64,000 bases of DNA from an uncultured Phycicoccus sp. (GCF_947495705.1 NZ_CANLZR010000001.1:654099-718098); one strand, 5' to 3'; shown: positions 45,902 to 56,102, numbered from the stretch's first letter. Notes: a model not told the origin generated them from the sequence alone. Numbers and translations: made by a program.

Positions 45902-46452
45902 CCGCGGCCGAGCGCACCCCGACCAGCACCGCGGGCCTTCCCGCGGGTGGACGGGGTCGTCTGCGTACCCGGCTGGCGGTCATCGCGCTCGTCGTGCTCG
46001 TCCTGGACCAGGGGACGAAGGCGTGGGCGCTGGCGGCCCTGACCCCCGGGCAGCCGGTCGAGGTCATCGGGTCGCTGATCCGGCTCAACCTCATCCGCAA
46101 CCCCGGTGCGGCCTTCTCCCTCGGGGACGGCTCCACGTGGGTGCTGACCGTCCTCTCCCTCGTCATCCTCGTCGGGGTCCTCGTCGGGGCCCGGCGGGTC
46201 GCCAACCTGCCGTGGGCCGTGGCCCTCGGGCTGCTGCTCGGCGGCGCGGTCGGCAACCTCGTCGACCGCCTCGTGCGCGAGCCGGGCCCGGGGCGCGGGC
46301 ACGTCGTCGACTTCATCGACTACTTCGGGTGGTTCGTCGGCAACGTCGCCGACATCGCGATCGTCGGGGCCGCCGGGTTCGTCATGCTCCTGGCCCACCG
46401 GGGCATAGCGGTGGGCGGCCCCGTGCACCACCCCGGGCACGCCGATGACTGA
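45898..46452 (+). CDS. lspA: Signal peptidase II (prolipoprotein signal peptidase)
   Basis: A 184-residue polytopic aspartic protease that removes signal peptides from lipidated prolipoproteins. Catalytic aspartates are Asp123 in GNLVDRL and Asp152 in NVADIAIV. Other family segments are [13 protein letters not shown] and [13 protein letters not shown]. Four membrane helices are evident. The start is unusual: CTG at 45898 overlaps the previous stop (CTGA) and has AGGAG five bases before it; no ATG, GTG or TTG follows before the first helix, and upstream in-frame GTGs (45865, 45874) lack a site. Translation is coupled to the DksA-like gene. Confidence 0.93.
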   Translation: MTAAERTPTSTAGLPAGGRGRLRTRLAVIALVVLVLDQGTKAWALAALTPGQPVEVIGSLIRLNLIRNPGAAFSLGDGSTWVLTVLSLVILVGVLVGARRVANLPWAVALGLLLGGAVGNLVDRLVREPGPGRGHVVDFIDYFGWFVGNVADIAIVGAAGFVMLLAHRGIAVGGPVHHPGHADD

Positions 46453-47368
46453 CGCCCGCACGGTCCTGGTCCCGGACGGTCTCGAGGGCGAGCGCGTCGA
46501 CGCCGCCATCGCCCGCCTGTTCGGCCTCTCCCGCACCAAGGCCGCAGACCTCGCCGCCGCCGGTGAGGTCAGCGTCAACGCCGCCAGTGTCGGCAAGAGC
46601 CACCGGGTGAGCGCCGGCGACATGCTCGAGGTCCTCATCCCGAGCGGACCCGCCAGCCCGACCCTCGAGGTCGTCGCCGAGCCGGTCCCGGGCATGCGCG
46701 TCGTCCACGACGACGACGACATCGTCGTCGTCGACAAGCCGGTCGGGGTCGCGGCCCATCCCAGCGTCGGCTGGACGGGCCCCAACGTGCTCGCGGGGCT
46801 GAAGGCGGCCGGCTACCGGATCTCCACGAGCGGTGCGAGCGAGCGGCAGGGCATCGTGTCCCGGCTCGACGTCGGCACCTCGGGCCTGATGGTCGTGTGC
46901 AAGAGCGAACGCGGCTACTCGGTGCTCAAGCGGGCCTTCAAGGAGCGCCGGGTCGACAAGACGTACCACACCCTCGTCCAGGGGCTCCCGGACCCGCTCG
47001 TCGGCACGGTCGACGCACCGATCGGGCGGCACCCCGGCGGCGACTACAAGTTCGCCGTCATGGACTCCGGCAAGCCCGCGGTGACGCACTACGAGCTGCT
47101 CGAGGCGTTCCGGCACGCCAGCCTGCTCGAGGTCCGCCTCGAGACGGGCCGCACCCACCAGATCCGGGTGCACATGGCCGCGGTGCGCCACCCCTGCGTC
47201 GGGGACCCGACCTACGGGGCGGACCCCACCCTGGCGAAGCGTCTCGGCCTCGAGCGGCAGTGGCTGCACGCCGTGGGCCTGGGCTTCGAGCACCCCGGGT
47301 CGGGGGAGTGGGTCACCTTCGAGAGCAGCTACCCGCAGGACCTCCAGGGCGCTCTCGACCGGCTCTGA
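46445..47368 (+). CDS. RluA-family 23S rRNA pseudouridine synthase
   Basis: A 307-residue RNA-modifying enzyme. It has an N-terminal S4 RNA-binding domain ([31 protein letters not shown]) and a pseudouridine synthase domain with the catalytic Asp in [16 protein letters not shown] and later [14 protein letters not shown]. The usual HRLD is SRLD here. RluD-type specificity (large-subunit helix 69) is likely from the lspA-rluD pairing but not proven. The ATG overlaps the lspA stop by eight bases. Confidence 0.92.
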   Translation: MTDARTVLVPDGLEGERVDAAIARLFGLSRTKAADLAAAGEVSVNAASVGKSHRVSAGDMLEVLIPSGPASPTLEVVAEPVPGMRVVHDDDDIVVVDKPVGVAAHPSVGWTGPNVLAGLKAAGYRISTSGASERQGIVSRLDVGTSGLMVVCKSERGYSVLKRAFKERRVDKTYHTLVQGLPDPLVGTVDAPIGRHPGGDYKFAVMDSGKPAVTHYELLEAFRHASLLEVRLETGRTHQIRVHMAAVRHPCVGDPTYGADPTLAKRLGLERQWLHAVGLGFEHPGSGEWVTFESSYPQDLQGALDRL

Positions 47369-47423
47369 CCGGCACCCGGCGACACGACCCCCCGACACGC
47401 CGAGGGCTGTCCCCGGACCGACC

Positions 47424-47429
47424 TAGGAT
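47424..47429 (+). promoter_or_regulatory. -10 element for dnaE inside an inverted repeat
   Basis: TAGGAT, eight bases before the dnaE ATG, is flanked exactly by CCGACC (47418-47423) and GGTCGG (47430-47435). The dyad could be an operator over the -10 or a chance palindrome. Confidence 0.45.
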
Positions 47430-47437
47430 GGTCGGCG

Positions 47438-50400
47438 ATGTCCACCCCGTCCGCCCCGAGCCCGAGCCCCACCTCCACACGGAAGGGCTCCGACTCGTTC
47501 GTGCACCTGCACGTCCACACCGAGTACTCGATGCTCGACGGCGCCGCGCGGATCGGCGACCTGTTCACCCGGGCCGCCGAGCTGGGCATGCCGGCCCTCG
47601 CGACCACCGACCACGGCTACGTCTTCGGCGCCTACGAGTTCTGGAAGAAGGCCCAGGGCACCGGGGTCAAGCCGATCATCGGCGTCGAGGCGTACGTCAC
47701 CCCCGGCACCCACCGCACCGACAAGACCCGCGTCAAGTGGGGCGACGAGCGCACCCGCCCCGGCGACGACGTGTCGGGGTCGGGGGCCTACACCCACATG
47801 ACGCTGCTGGCCCGCGACAACACCGGGCTCCACAACCTCTTCCGCCTCGACAGCCAGGCCTCCCTCGACCAGGTGTACGCGAAGTGGCCCCGCATCGACC
47901 GCGAGCTGCTCGACCAGTACGGCAAGGGCCTGATCGCCACCACCGGCTGCCCGTCCGGCGAGATCCAGACCCGGCTCCGGCTCGGCCAGTACGACCTGGC
48001 GAAGCAGGCGGCCTCCGACCTGCGTGACCTCTTCGGCGCCGAGAACTTCTTCTGCGAGCTGATGGACCACGGCCTCGACATCGAGCGCCGCGTCCAGCAG
48101 GACCTGCTGCGCCTGGCCCGCGAGGTCGGCCTGCCGCTCGTCGCGACCAACGACCTGCACTACACGAACCCCGAGGACGCCAAGGCGCACTCGGCGCTGC
48201 TGTGCGTGCAGTCCGGCTCGACGATGATGGACCCGGGCCGGTTCAAGTTCGACTCCGACGACTTCTACCTCAAGTCCGCCGAGGAGATGCGCCACACCTG
48301 GCGCGAGCTGCCCGAGGCGTGCGACAACACCCTCCTCATCGCGGAGATGTGCGACATCTCGTTCACCGAGGGCGAGGGCCGGTACATGCCGCGGTTCCCG
48401 TGCCCGCCGGGCGAGAACGAGGAGAGCTGGTTCGTCAAGGAGGTCGAGCAGGGCCTGCGCGACCGGTTCCCCGAGGGCGTCCCCGACTACGCCCGCCGGC
48501 AGGCCGAGTTCGAGACCGACGTCATCGTCGGCAAGGGCTACGCCGGGTACTTCCTCGTCGTCGCCGACTTCATCACCTGGGCCAAGGACAACGGCATCCG
48601 GGTCGGGCCGGGGCGTGGCTCCGGTGCCGGCTCGATGTGCGCCTACGCGATGAAGATCACCGACCTCGACCCTGTGCCGCACGGCCTGATCTTCGAGCGG
48701 TTCCTCAACCCCGAGCGCATGTCGATGCCCGACTTCGACGTCGACTTCGACGAGCGCCGCCGCGGCGAGGTCATCCGGTACGTCACCGAGAAGTACGGCT
48801 CCGAACGGGTCGCCCAGATCGTCACCTACGGCACCATCAAGGCCAAGCAGGCCGTCAAGGACTCCGCCCGGGTCATGGGCCACCCGTTCGCCGTCGGCGA
48901 GCAGCTGACGAAGGCGATGCCCGCCGACGTCATGGGCAAGGGCGTGCCGCTGTCGGGCATCTACGACCCCGAGCACCCGCGTTACGGCGAGGGCAAGGAG
49001 TTCCGCGACCTCGTCGCCGCCGAGCAGCACCTCCAGGAGGTCGTCGAGACCGCCAAGGGCCTCGAGGGCCTGAAGCGCCAGTGGGGCGTGCACGCCGCCG
49101 GCGTCATCATGTCCAGCGAGCCGCTCATCGACGTCATCCCGGTCATGCGGCGGCTGCAGGACGGGCAGGTCATCACCCAGTTCGACTACCCGAGCTGCGA
49201 GTCGCTCGGCCTCGTCAAGATGGACTTCCTCGGCCTGCGCAACCTCACCATCCTCGACGACGCCATCGTCAACGTGAAGGCCAACCGGGGCGAGGACATC
49301 GACCTCGACGCGCTGTCCAAGGACATGTCCGACAAGGCCACCTACGACCTGCTCGGCCGCGGCGACACCCTCGGGGTCTTCCAGCTCGACGGCGGCGGCA
49401 TGCGCACGCTCCTCAAGCTCATGCAGCCCGACAACTTCGAGGACATCTCGGCGGCGCTCGCGCTGTACCGGCCGGGCCCGATGGGCGTCAACGCGCACAC
49501 GAACTTCGCGCTGCGCAAGAACGGCAAGCAGGAGGTCATCCCGCTCGACCCGCAGCTCAAGGGCAAGCTCCAGCCCGAGATGGTGCAGGCGCTCGAGCCC
49601 ATCCTCGGTACCACCTACGGCCTGGTCATCTACCAGGAGCAGGTCATGGAGATCGCCCAGAAGCTTGCCGGGTACACCCTCGGCAACGCCGACCTCCTGC
49701 GGCGCGCGATGGGCAAGAAGAAGAAGGAGGTCCTCGACAAGGAGTACGTGCCGTTCTCCGACGGCATGAAGGCCAACGGCTACAACGAGGCCTCGGTGGC
49801 GGCCCTGTGGGGCGTGCTCGTCCCGTTCTCCGACTACGCCTTCAACAAGGCCCACACCGCCGCCTACGGGCTCGTCTCGTACTGGACGGCCTACCTCAAG
49901 GCCAACTACCCGGCCGAGTACATGGCGGCCCTCCTCACGAGCGTCGGCGACGACAAGGACAAGTCGGCCCTCTACCTCGGGGAGTGCCGGCGGATGGGCA
50001 TCAAGGTCCTACCCCCCGACGTCAACGACTCCGTCGGCCCGTTCGCCGCCGTCGGCACCGACATCCGCTTCGGTCTGCACGCGATCCGCAACGTCGGCCA
50101 CAACGTCGTCGACGCGATCATCAGCGCGCGCGAGGAGAAGGGCCGGTTCACCTCCTTCCGCGACTTCATGTCCAAGGTGCCGGCGGTGGTCTGCAACAAG
50201 CGGACCATCGAGTCGCTCATCAAGGGCGGGGCGTTCGACGGGCTCGCCGAGACGCGGATGGGCCTGGTCCGCATCCACGAGGAGTACGTCGACGCCTTCG
50301 TGTCGGTCAAGCGGCAGGAGGCGATCGGCCAGGACAGCCTCTTCGGCGCGTTCGGGGACGACACCGGCGGCTCTTCCGGTGGCGACGACATGATGGGCCT

Positions 50401-51061
50401 CGCCCCGGTCCCCGGCGTCGAGTGGGACAAGTCGACGCTGCTGTCCTTCGAGCGCGAGATGCTGGGGCTCTACGTCTCGGACCATCCGCTGTTCGGGGTC
50501 GAGCACGTCCTCGCGGCGCACGCCGACACCCAGATCGCCTCGCTCACTGCCGACGAGAGCGGACGCCCCGAAGGGTCGATGGTCACCGTCGCCGGCCTCA
50601 TCACCGGGCTCGCGATCAAGCGGACGAAGAAGGGCGACCTCTGGGCGATCGCGACCGTCGAGGACCTCGCCGGCGCCATCGAGTGCCTGTTCTTCCCGAG
50701 CACGTACATGACCGTGTCGGGGATGCTCCAGCAGGACCAGATCGCCGTCGTCCGGGGCAAGCTCAACCGGCGCGACGACTCGGTGTCGATCTACGCCCAG
50801 GAGCTCACCCTGCCCGACATCAGCGACGGCCCCCGCGGCCCGGTCGTGGTGACGATGGAGACGGCGCGGGCCACCGCCGAGCGCATCGAGGAGCTCAAGG
50901 GCGTCCTCACCAACCACCCCGGCACCACCGAGGTGCACCTGCGGCTCCTCAAGCCGGGCCGGTCCGTCGAGATCCGCCTCGACCCGGCGTTCCGGGTCAA
51001 CGCCGACGAGGCGCTGTTCGGGGACCTCAAGGTGCTGCTCGGTCCCCGCTGCCTCTCCTGA
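47438..51061 (+). CDS. dnaE: DNA polymerase III alpha subunit
   Basis: A 1207-residue replicative polymerase. The N-terminal PHP domain starts FVHLHVHTEYSMLDGAARI and continues with ALATTDHGYVFGAYEF. The polymerase palm has RVGPGRGSGAGSM and the catalytic MPDFDVDFDE. Helix-hairpin-helix and OB-fold (VAGLITGLAIKRTKKGDLWAI) domains follow. This is DnaE1 by size and completeness; DnaE2-type features (ImuB neighbourhood) are absent. ATG 47438 is preceded by a -10 at leaderless distance and no ribosome-binding site. It is the last forward gene before a 124-base gap. Confidence 0.97.
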   Translation: MSTPSAPSPSPTSTRKGSDSFVHLHVHTEYSMLDGAARIGDLFTRAAELGMPALATTDHGYVFGAYEFWKKAQGTGVKPIIGVEAYVTPGTHRTDKTRVKWGDERTRPGDDVSGSGAYTHMTLLARDNTGLHNLFRLDSQASLDQVYAKWPRIDRELLDQYGKGLIATTGCPSGEIQTRLRLGQYDLAKQAASDLRDLFGAENFFCELMDHGLDIERRVQQDLLRLAREVGLPLVATNDLHYTNPEDAKAHSALLCVQSGSTMMDPGRFKFDSDDFYLKSAEEMRHTWRELPEACDNTLLIAEMCDISFTEGEGRYMPRFPCPPGENEESWFVKEVEQGLRDRFPEGVPDYARRQAEFETDVIVGKGYAGYFLVVADFITWAKDNGIRVGPGRGSGAGSMCAYAMKITDLDPVPHGLIFERFLNPERMSMPDFDVDFDERRRGEVIRYVTEKYGSERVAQIVTYGTIKAKQAVKDSARVMGHPFAVGEQLTKAMPADVMGKGVPLSGIYDPEHPRYGEGKEFRDLVAAEQHLQEVVETAKGLEGLKRQWGVHAAGVIMSSEPLIDVIPVMRRLQDGQVITQFDYPSCESLGLVKMDFLGLRNLTILDDAIVNVKANRGEDIDLDALSKDMSDKATYDLLGRGDTLGVFQLDGGGMRTLLKLMQPDNFEDISAALALYRPGPMGVNAHTNFALRKNGKQEVIPLDPQLKGKLQPEMVQALEPILGTTYGLVIYQEQVMEIAQKLAGYTLGNADLLRRAMGKKKKEVLDKEYVPFSDGMKANGYNEASVAALWGVLVPFSDYAFNKAHTAAYGLVSYWTAYLKANYPAEYMAALLTSVGDDKDKSALYLGECRRMGIKVLPPDVNDSVGPFAAVGTDIRFGLHAIRNVGHNVVDAIISAREEKGRFTSFRDFMSKVPAVVCNKRTIESLIKGGAFDGLAETRMGLVRIHEEYVDAFVSVKRQEAIGQDSLFGAFGDDTGGSSGGDDMMGLAPVPGVEWDKSTLLSFEREMLGLYVSDHPLFGVEHVLAAHADTQIASLTADESGRPEGSMVTVAGLITGLAIKRTKKGDLWAIATVEDLAGAIECLFFPSTYMTVSGMLQQDQIAVVRGKLNRRDDSVSIYAQELTLPDISDGPRGPVVVTMETARATAERIEELKGVLTNHPGTTEVHLRLLKPGRSVEIRLDPAFRVNADEALFGDLKVLLGPRCLS

Positions 51062-51147
51062 CCCGTCCGTCACACGACCCACGAACGGGTGCCGGCGACA
51101 CCCGAACTGCCTGCTCAGGGGTCCTTCCCCGGGTCGGAACTCTCGCC

Positions 51148-51153
51148 TAGGGT
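51148..51153 (+). promoter_or_regulatory. -10 element for the 5'-nucleotidase gene
   Basis: TAGGGT lies 32 bases before the ATG at 51186. With AGGAG at about 51173 this gene, unlike several neighbours, has a conventional leader. Confidence 0.4.
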
Positions 51154-51185
51154 GAGCACGCTTCCCGAACCCAGGAGACTCTCAC

Positions 51186-52937
51186 ATGATTTCGACTCGT
51201 CGACGCGCCCTCGGCACCGGTATCGCCGCCACTGCGCTCGCGGCCCTCGTGGCGGGCACCCCCGCCGTGGCGGCCGGCAAGGGCAAGCCCGACAGCAAGG
51301 GCAACCCGAACCTCACGTCCGTCCAGCTGCTCTCGTTCAACGACTACCACGGTCACCTCGAGGCCACCGACGGGCCGTTGCCTGCCACCCTCGACCCGAG
51401 CCGCACCCCGGCGGGTGGCGCCGAGCACCTCGCCACGGCGCTGGCGACGCTGCGGAGCCAGGCCCCGGGCGGGCGGTCGCTGACCGTCGCCGCCGGCGAC
51501 CTCATCGGCGGCTCGACGTTCCTGTCGGGCCTGTTCCACGACGAGCCGTCCGTGGAGTCGCTCAACGCGATGCACCTGGACGTCAGCAGCGTCGGCAACC
51601 ACGAGTTCGACGAGGGCACCGACGAGCTGCTGCGGATGCAGGACGGCGGCTGCCACCCCAAGGACGGGTGCTACTTCCCGGAGCAGCCGTACGCCGGGGC
51701 CGACTTCCAGTGGCTCGCAGCCAACGTCGTCAAGAAGTCCGACGGCGAGACCCTCCTGCCCGGCACCGAGGTCCGGACCGTCGGCGGGGTCAAGGTCGGC
51801 TTCATCGGCATGACCCTCGAGGGCACTCCCACGCTCGTCGACCCGGCCGGCGTCGCGTCCGTCGACTTCAAGGACGAGGTCGAGACCGCTGACGCCCAGG
51901 CCCGCATCCTCAAGAAGCAGGGCGTGAAGTCCATCGTCGTCCTGCTCCACGAGGGCGGTGTCCAGTCGGGCACCTACCAGCAGTGCGTGGGCATCTCGGA
52001 CCCGATCGCCACGATCGCGGCCACGATGACCTCCGAGGTCGACGCGATCATCACCGGTCACACCCACCAGCCGTACACGTGCTCGCTCCCCGACCCGGCC
52101 GGCAACCCGCGCCTCGTCACCAGCGCCGCGTCCTTCGGCCAGGTCGTCACCGAGACCAACCTGGTCATCAACACCCGCAGCGGTGAGGTCATGCGCGACC
52201 GCTCCACCGCGACGAACCACCTCGTGAGCCGCGCCCAGTTCGCCAAGGACGCCGAGCAGTCGGCGATCATCGCGAAGTGGAAGGCCCTGTCGGGGCCGCT
52301 CGCCGCACGGATCGTCGGCAGCAACGCCGAGGACATCACCGGTGACTCCAGCGGCAACCGCGGCATCGAGACGCCGATGGCCGACCTCGTGGCCGACGCC
52401 ATCCTGTGGGGCACCCAGGCCCCGGCCAACGGCGGGGCGCAGATCGCCCTCATGAACGTCGGCGGTGTCCGAGCCAGCCTGCGGGTCGCCCCGAAGTACG
52501 CCGAGGGTCCCGGCCAGATCACCTACGCCGAGTCCTACGACGTCGCACCGTTCGGCAACATCCTCACGACCATGGACCTCACCGGCGCCGAGCTGAAGGC
52601 CGTGCTCGAGCAGCAGTTCGTCCCCGGTCGCCCCGGCGGCCGCGACGCGCTGGCGCTCGGGGTGTCGCAGGGCTTCACCTACACCTGGGACGCGACGCAG
52701 CCGGCCGGCAGCCGGGTCGTGCCGGGCTCGATGAAGCTCGGGGGGGTGGCCATCGAGGCGGGGCAGACGTACCGCATCGCGACGATCAACTTCCTCGCCA
52801 ACGGTGGTGACTCCTTCACCGGCTTCACGGCGGGGCGCAACGTCCTCGGCGGCAGCGAGGACCTCGCGAACCTCGTCGCGTACTTCGAGGCCAACCCGGG
52901 GCTCACCGCCCCGGCGGACCGGGTCGCCGGTCTCTGA
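51186..52937 (+). CDS. Secreted 5'-nucleotidase / bifunctional metallophosphatase
   Basis: A 583-residue exported enzyme of the UshA-type family that hydrolyses extracellular nucleotides or related phosphate esters. The signal peptide (ISTRRRALGTGIAATALAALVAGTPAVAA) has a twin-arginine-like start. The metallophosphatase domain has D53 and H55 (FNDYHGH), D in VAAGDLIGG, N138-H139 (VGNHEFDEG) and GHTHQPY. The 5'-nucleotidase C-terminal domain contains LMNVGGVRASL and the substrate-binding SYDVAPFGN region. Leader with AGGAG; followed by a strong hairpin. Confidence 0.93.
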   Translation: MISTRRRALGTGIAATALAALVAGTPAVAAGKGKPDSKGNPNLTSVQLLSFNDYHGHLEATDGPLPATLDPSRTPAGGAEHLATALATLRSQAPGGRSLTVAAGDLIGGSTFLSGLFHDEPSVESLNAMHLDVSSVGNHEFDEGTDELLRMQDGGCHPKDGCYFPEQPYAGADFQWLAANVVKKSDGETLLPGTEVRTVGGVKVGFIGMTLEGTPTLVDPAGVASVDFKDEVETADAQARILKKQGVKSIVVLLHEGGVQSGTYQQCVGISDPIATIAATMTSEVDAIITGHTHQPYTCSLPDPAGNPRLVTSAASFGQVVTETNLVINTRSGEVMRDRSTATNHLVSRAQFAKDAEQSAIIAKWKALSGPLAARIVGSNAEDITGDSSGNRGIETPMADLVADAILWGTQAPANGGAQIALMNVGGVRASLRVAPKYAEGPGQITYAESYDVAPFGNILTTMDLTGAELKAVLEQQFVPGRPGGRDALALGVSQGFTYTWDATQPAGSRVVPGSMKLGGVAIEAGQTYRIATINFLANGGDSFTGFTAGRNVLGGSEDLANLVAYFEANPGLTAPADRVAGL

Positions 52938-52953
52938 CCGGTTCCGACCCGAC

Positions 52954-52985
52954 GAGGGCCGCACCCCACCCGGGGTGCGGCCCTC
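52954..52985 (+). terminator. Terminator after the 5'-nucleotidase
   Basis: Perfect 14-base arms GAGGGCCGCACCCC / GGGGTGCGGCCCTC with loop ACCC start 16 bases after the stop. Confidence 0.88.
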
Positions 52986-53003
52986 GCCGCGTCCATGGCT
53001 GCG

Positions 53004-53009
53004 TAGGGT
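53004..53009 (+). promoter_or_regulatory. -10 element for ptrB, leaderless spacing
   Basis: TAGGGT ends six bases before the ATG at 53016; no Shine-Dalgarno sequence is present. Confidence 0.55.
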
Positions 53010-53015
53010 GGCGCC

Positions 53016-55148
53016 ATGGCGACGCCACCACCCCCGTCAGCACCGCACCGCCCCTACGTCCGCGAGCACCACGGCGACGCCGTCGAGGACCCGTACTGGT
53101 GGATGCGCGACCTCGAGGACCCCGACCTGCTCGCCTACCTCGAGGCCGAGAACGCGTACGCCGACGCCGGCACCGCACACCTCGCGCCGCTGCGCCGGAC
53201 GCTCTTCGACGAGATCAAGGCCAGGGTCAAGGAGGACGACCTCTCGGTGCCGGTCGCGAGCGGCCCGTGGTGGTACTTCAGCCGCACCGCCGAGGGCAAG
53301 CAGTACGCCACCCAGGTCCGGGCCCCGCGCACGGACGGCACCGGCCGCCCCGACCCCGAGGGCGCGGCCCTGCCCGGTGAGGAGGTCGTCGTCGACGGCA
53401 ACGTGGAGGCCGGCGACTCCGAGTTCTTCTCGATGGGCGCCCTGACGGTGAGCCACGACCATCGCCTCGTCGCCTTCGCCGTCGACACCGCCGGCGACGA
53501 GCGGTTCGACCTCACCGTCCGCGAGGTCGCCTCCGGCCGTGTCCTCGACACGGCGGTCACGCGCATCGGGTACGGCTGCGAGTTCAGCCGGGACGGGCGG
53601 TTCGTCTTCTACACCCGCGTCGACGACGCCTGGCGGCCCTTCCAGCTGTGGCGGCACCGGGTCGGCACCGACGCCGCCGAGGACGTGCTCGTCCACCAGG
53701 AGGACGACGAGCGGTTCTGGATGGGGGTGGGCTCCAGCCGCGACGAGCGCTGGCTCATGCTCAGCCTCGGGTCCAAGACGACGAGCGAGGTGCACCTCCT
53801 CGACTCCAGCGACCCCGAGGGCACGTGGCGGGTCGTCGCGCCGCGCCGCGAGGGCGTCGAGTACGACGTCGAGCCCGCCGACGACCGCCTGCTCGTCGTC
53901 CACAACACCGACACCCCCGAGTCCGACCTCGCGTGGGCGCCGCTCGAGGCGACGAGCCACGAGCAGTGGGTGCCGCTGCTCTCCTCGGGCGACGGGGAGC
54001 GGTTCGTCGGGGTCGACGCGTTCGACACGGCGACCGTCCTGTCGCTGCGCACCGGGGGGCTCACGGCGCTGCGGGTCCTGCCGCGCGACGTCACCTCGGT
54101 CTCGGGGCACGGCACCCCCTGGGACGTGCAGGTCGACCAGCCCGTGCACTCGATCGGCCTCGGCGACAACCCCGAGCCGGACCAGACCGCGATCCAGGTG
54201 GTCGTGGAGTCGTGGACGACCCCGCGCACGGTGCTAGACGTCGACCTCGCGACGGGGGCCCGGACCGAGCTGAAGCGGCAGCCGGTCCTCGGCGGCTTCG
54301 ACCCCGCCGACTACGAGGAGTCCCGCGAGTGGGCGAGCGCCCCGGACGGGACCTCGGTCCCGGTCTCGGTCGTCCGCCACCGCAGCGTGAGCGCCGACGG
54401 GTCCAACCCGGGGCTGCTCTCCGCCTACGGCGCCTACGAGATCTCGTCCGACCCCTACTTCTCGGTCGCCCGGCTCGGCCTGCTCGACCGCGGGGTCGTC
54501 TTCGCCGTGGCGCACGTGCGCGGCGGGGGCGAGATGGGGCGGCGCTGGTACGACGACGGCAAGCTGCACGCGAAGACCAACACCTTCACCGACACCGTCG
54601 CGGCGGCGGAGTACCTCGTGGCGTCCGGGTGGGTGGCCGCCGACCGGCTCGGCATCGAGGGCGGGTCCGCGGGTGGGCTGCTCGTCGGCGCCGTGCTCAA
54701 CCTCGCGCCGGAGCGCTTCCGGGTGGCCCACGCGGCCGTCCCCTTCGTCGACGCGCTCACGACCATCCTCCAGCCCGAGCTGCCCCTCACCGTGGGGGAG
54801 TGGGAGGAGTGGGGCGACCCGCTGCACGACCCCGAGGTGTATGCCCGGATGCGGGCCTACTCGCCGTACGAGAACCTCCGCGCCACCCGGTACCCCGCGA
54901 TCCTCGCGACGAGCAGCCTGCACGACACCCGGGTCTACGTCACCGAGCCGGCCAAGTGGGTGGCACGGCTGCGCGAGACCGTCACCAACGACCCCGCCGA
55001 CCGTCCGGTCCTGCTGCGCACCGAGATGTCGGCGGGGCACGGCGGGCGGTCGGGCCGGTACGCCGCCTGGGAGCAGGTGGCGTGGGAGTGGGCGTTCGTC
55101 CTCGACCAGCTCGGCGCGACCGAACGGGTGGAGCCGCTCAGCGGGTGA
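53016..55148 (+). CDS. ptrB: Oligopeptidase B (S9 family serine peptidase)
   Basis: A 710-residue cytosolic prolyl-oligopeptidase-family enzyme that cuts short peptides after basic residues. The N-terminal part opens with REHHGDAVEDPYWWMRDLEDPDLLAYLEAEN, typical of the family, and forms a seven-blade propeller. The catalytic alpha/beta-hydrolase domain has Ser551 (IEGGSAGG), Asp637 (SSLHDTRV) and His675 (MSAGHGG). The preceding AYGAYEISSDPYFSVARLGLLDRGVVFAVAHVRGG segment is diagnostic for oligopeptidase B. It ends convergently with the universal stress gene, overlapping by eleven bases. Confidence 0.93.
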   Translation: MATPPPPSAPHRPYVREHHGDAVEDPYWWMRDLEDPDLLAYLEAENAYADAGTAHLAPLRRTLFDEIKARVKEDDLSVPVASGPWWYFSRTAEGKQYATQVRAPRTDGTGRPDPEGAALPGEEVVVDGNVEAGDSEFFSMGALTVSHDHRLVAFAVDTAGDERFDLTVREVASGRVLDTAVTRIGYGCEFSRDGRFVFYTRVDDAWRPFQLWRHRVGTDAAEDVLVHQEDDERFWMGVGSSRDERWLMLSLGSKTTSEVHLLDSSDPEGTWRVVAPRREGVEYDVEPADDRLLVVHNTDTPESDLAWAPLEATSHEQWVPLLSSGDGERFVGVDAFDTATVLSLRTGGLTALRVLPRDVTSVSGHGTPWDVQVDQPVHSIGLGDNPEPDQTAIQVVVESWTTPRTVLDVDLATGARTELKRQPVLGGFDPADYEESREWASAPDGTSVPVSVVRHRSVSADGSNPGLLSAYGAYEISSDPYFSVARLGLLDRGVVFAVAHVRGGGEMGRRWYDDGKLHAKTNTFTDTVAAAEYLVASGWVAADRLGIEGGSAGGLLVGAVLNLAPERFRVAHAAVPFVDALTTILQPELPLTVGEWEEWGDPLHDPEVYARMRAYSPYENLRATRYPAILATSSLHDTRVYVTEPAKWVARLRETVTNDPADRPVLLRTEMSAGHGGRSGRYAAWEQVAWEWAFVLDQLGATERVEPLSG

Positions 55149-55992
55149 CGAGCACCGGGCACGCGCTGCGGGACACGAGGCGCATCGCCGTCGAGCCCAC
55201 CTTCAGCCCGTCGAAGCCCCCGTCACCGCGGGCGCCGACCACGAGCATGCTCGCGCCCTGGCTGGCCTCGGTCAGGGCGTGCACGGGGTCGTCGCGCACG
55301 ACGCGGACCTCGCAGGCGATGTCGGGTGCCTCCGTCTTGGCCATCGTGGTCCGGACCCGCTCCTCGATGGCGGACTCGTACTCCTCCCAGCTGGACGAGC
55401 GCGCGAGCGTCGGGTCGGTGGCCGCCCGCGCCCGCCAGGCGTGCACCGCCTCGAGGGTGCCCCCGATGATCCGGGCCTCCCGGGCGGCGACGTGCAGGGC
55501 GGCGAGGGAATCCTGGGACCCGTCGATACCGACGACGATCCGGCCCTGGGGGACCGGCGCCGCGACCGCCTCGTGCCCGACGACGAGCACGGGGCAGTGG
55601 GCGTGGGTGAGCACCTGCATCGCGACGGCGCCCATACTGACCCGGCTGATGAGGCCTTGCCCGACGGCGCCGACGACGACGAGGGCGGCGGTGTGCGAGG
55701 ACGCGATGAGGGCCGGGCTCGCGTAGCCGTCGTGGAGGCTCGTCGTCACGGTGAGGTCCGGATGGGCGGCGTGGGCCCGGGCGGTGGCGGACGCGAGGAG
55801 CCGGTTCCCGTGCTCGGTGACGAGCTCCCGGTCGGCCAGCGCCCCGAAGCCGAGCATCGGCAGGTCGGGTGCGAACGCATGGAGGACGTGCAGCGACATG
55901 CCGCGACTGCTCGCGACGTGGGCGGCGTGGGTGACCGCGGCCATCGAGGCGGGGGAGCCGTCGACGCCGACGACGACGCGGGACTGGTTCAT
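55138..55992 (-). CDS. Tandem universal stress protein
   Basis: A 284-residue protein made of two Usp domains (about 1-145 and 146-284). Each starts with a nucleotide-site strand, VVVGVDGSPAS and IVVGIDGSQDS, and ends with a glycine-rich ATP-binding loop, VVGAVGQGLISRVSMG and VVGARGDGGFDGLKVGST, matching the G-x2-G-x9-G(S/T) pattern best in the second. Such tandem proteins in actinobacteria respond to hypoxia, stationary phase and stress. ATG 55992 has GGAAGGA seven bases upstream; the open frame further upstream is not family-like. Convergent overlap with ptrB. Confidence 0.93.
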   Translation of the reverse strand: MNQSRVVVGVDGSPASMAAVTHAAHVASSRGMSLHVLHAFAPDLPMLGFGALADRELVTEHGNRLLASATARAHAAHPDLTVTTSLHDGYASPALIASSHTAALVVVGAVGQGLISRVSMGAVAMQVLTHAHCPVLVVGHEAVAAPVPQGRIVVGIDGSQDSLAALHVAAREARIIGGTLEAVHAWRARAATDPTLARSSSWEEYESAIEERVRTTMAKTEAPDIACEVRVVRDDPVHALTEASQGASMLVVGARGDGGFDGLKVGSTAMRLVSRSACPVLVTR

Positions 55993-56102
55993 CGTTCGTC
56001 CTTCCGCTGCGGAGGCGGGCTGTCTCGCCCCGTAATTCGACGGTCTCATCGCGCGCTCGTGGGCGCAAGGGACTGATGTCACAGCCCGGCGGGGTCGCGT
56101 CG

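Noticed and set aside
24700..51150. Long open frames opposite or out of frame with the dcw genes and dnaE
   Set aside because: They are Arg/Pro/Ala/His-rich translations of wobble-biased GC DNA, lack ribosome-binding sites and have no recognisable domains; the genes listed in the other frames explain the sequence.
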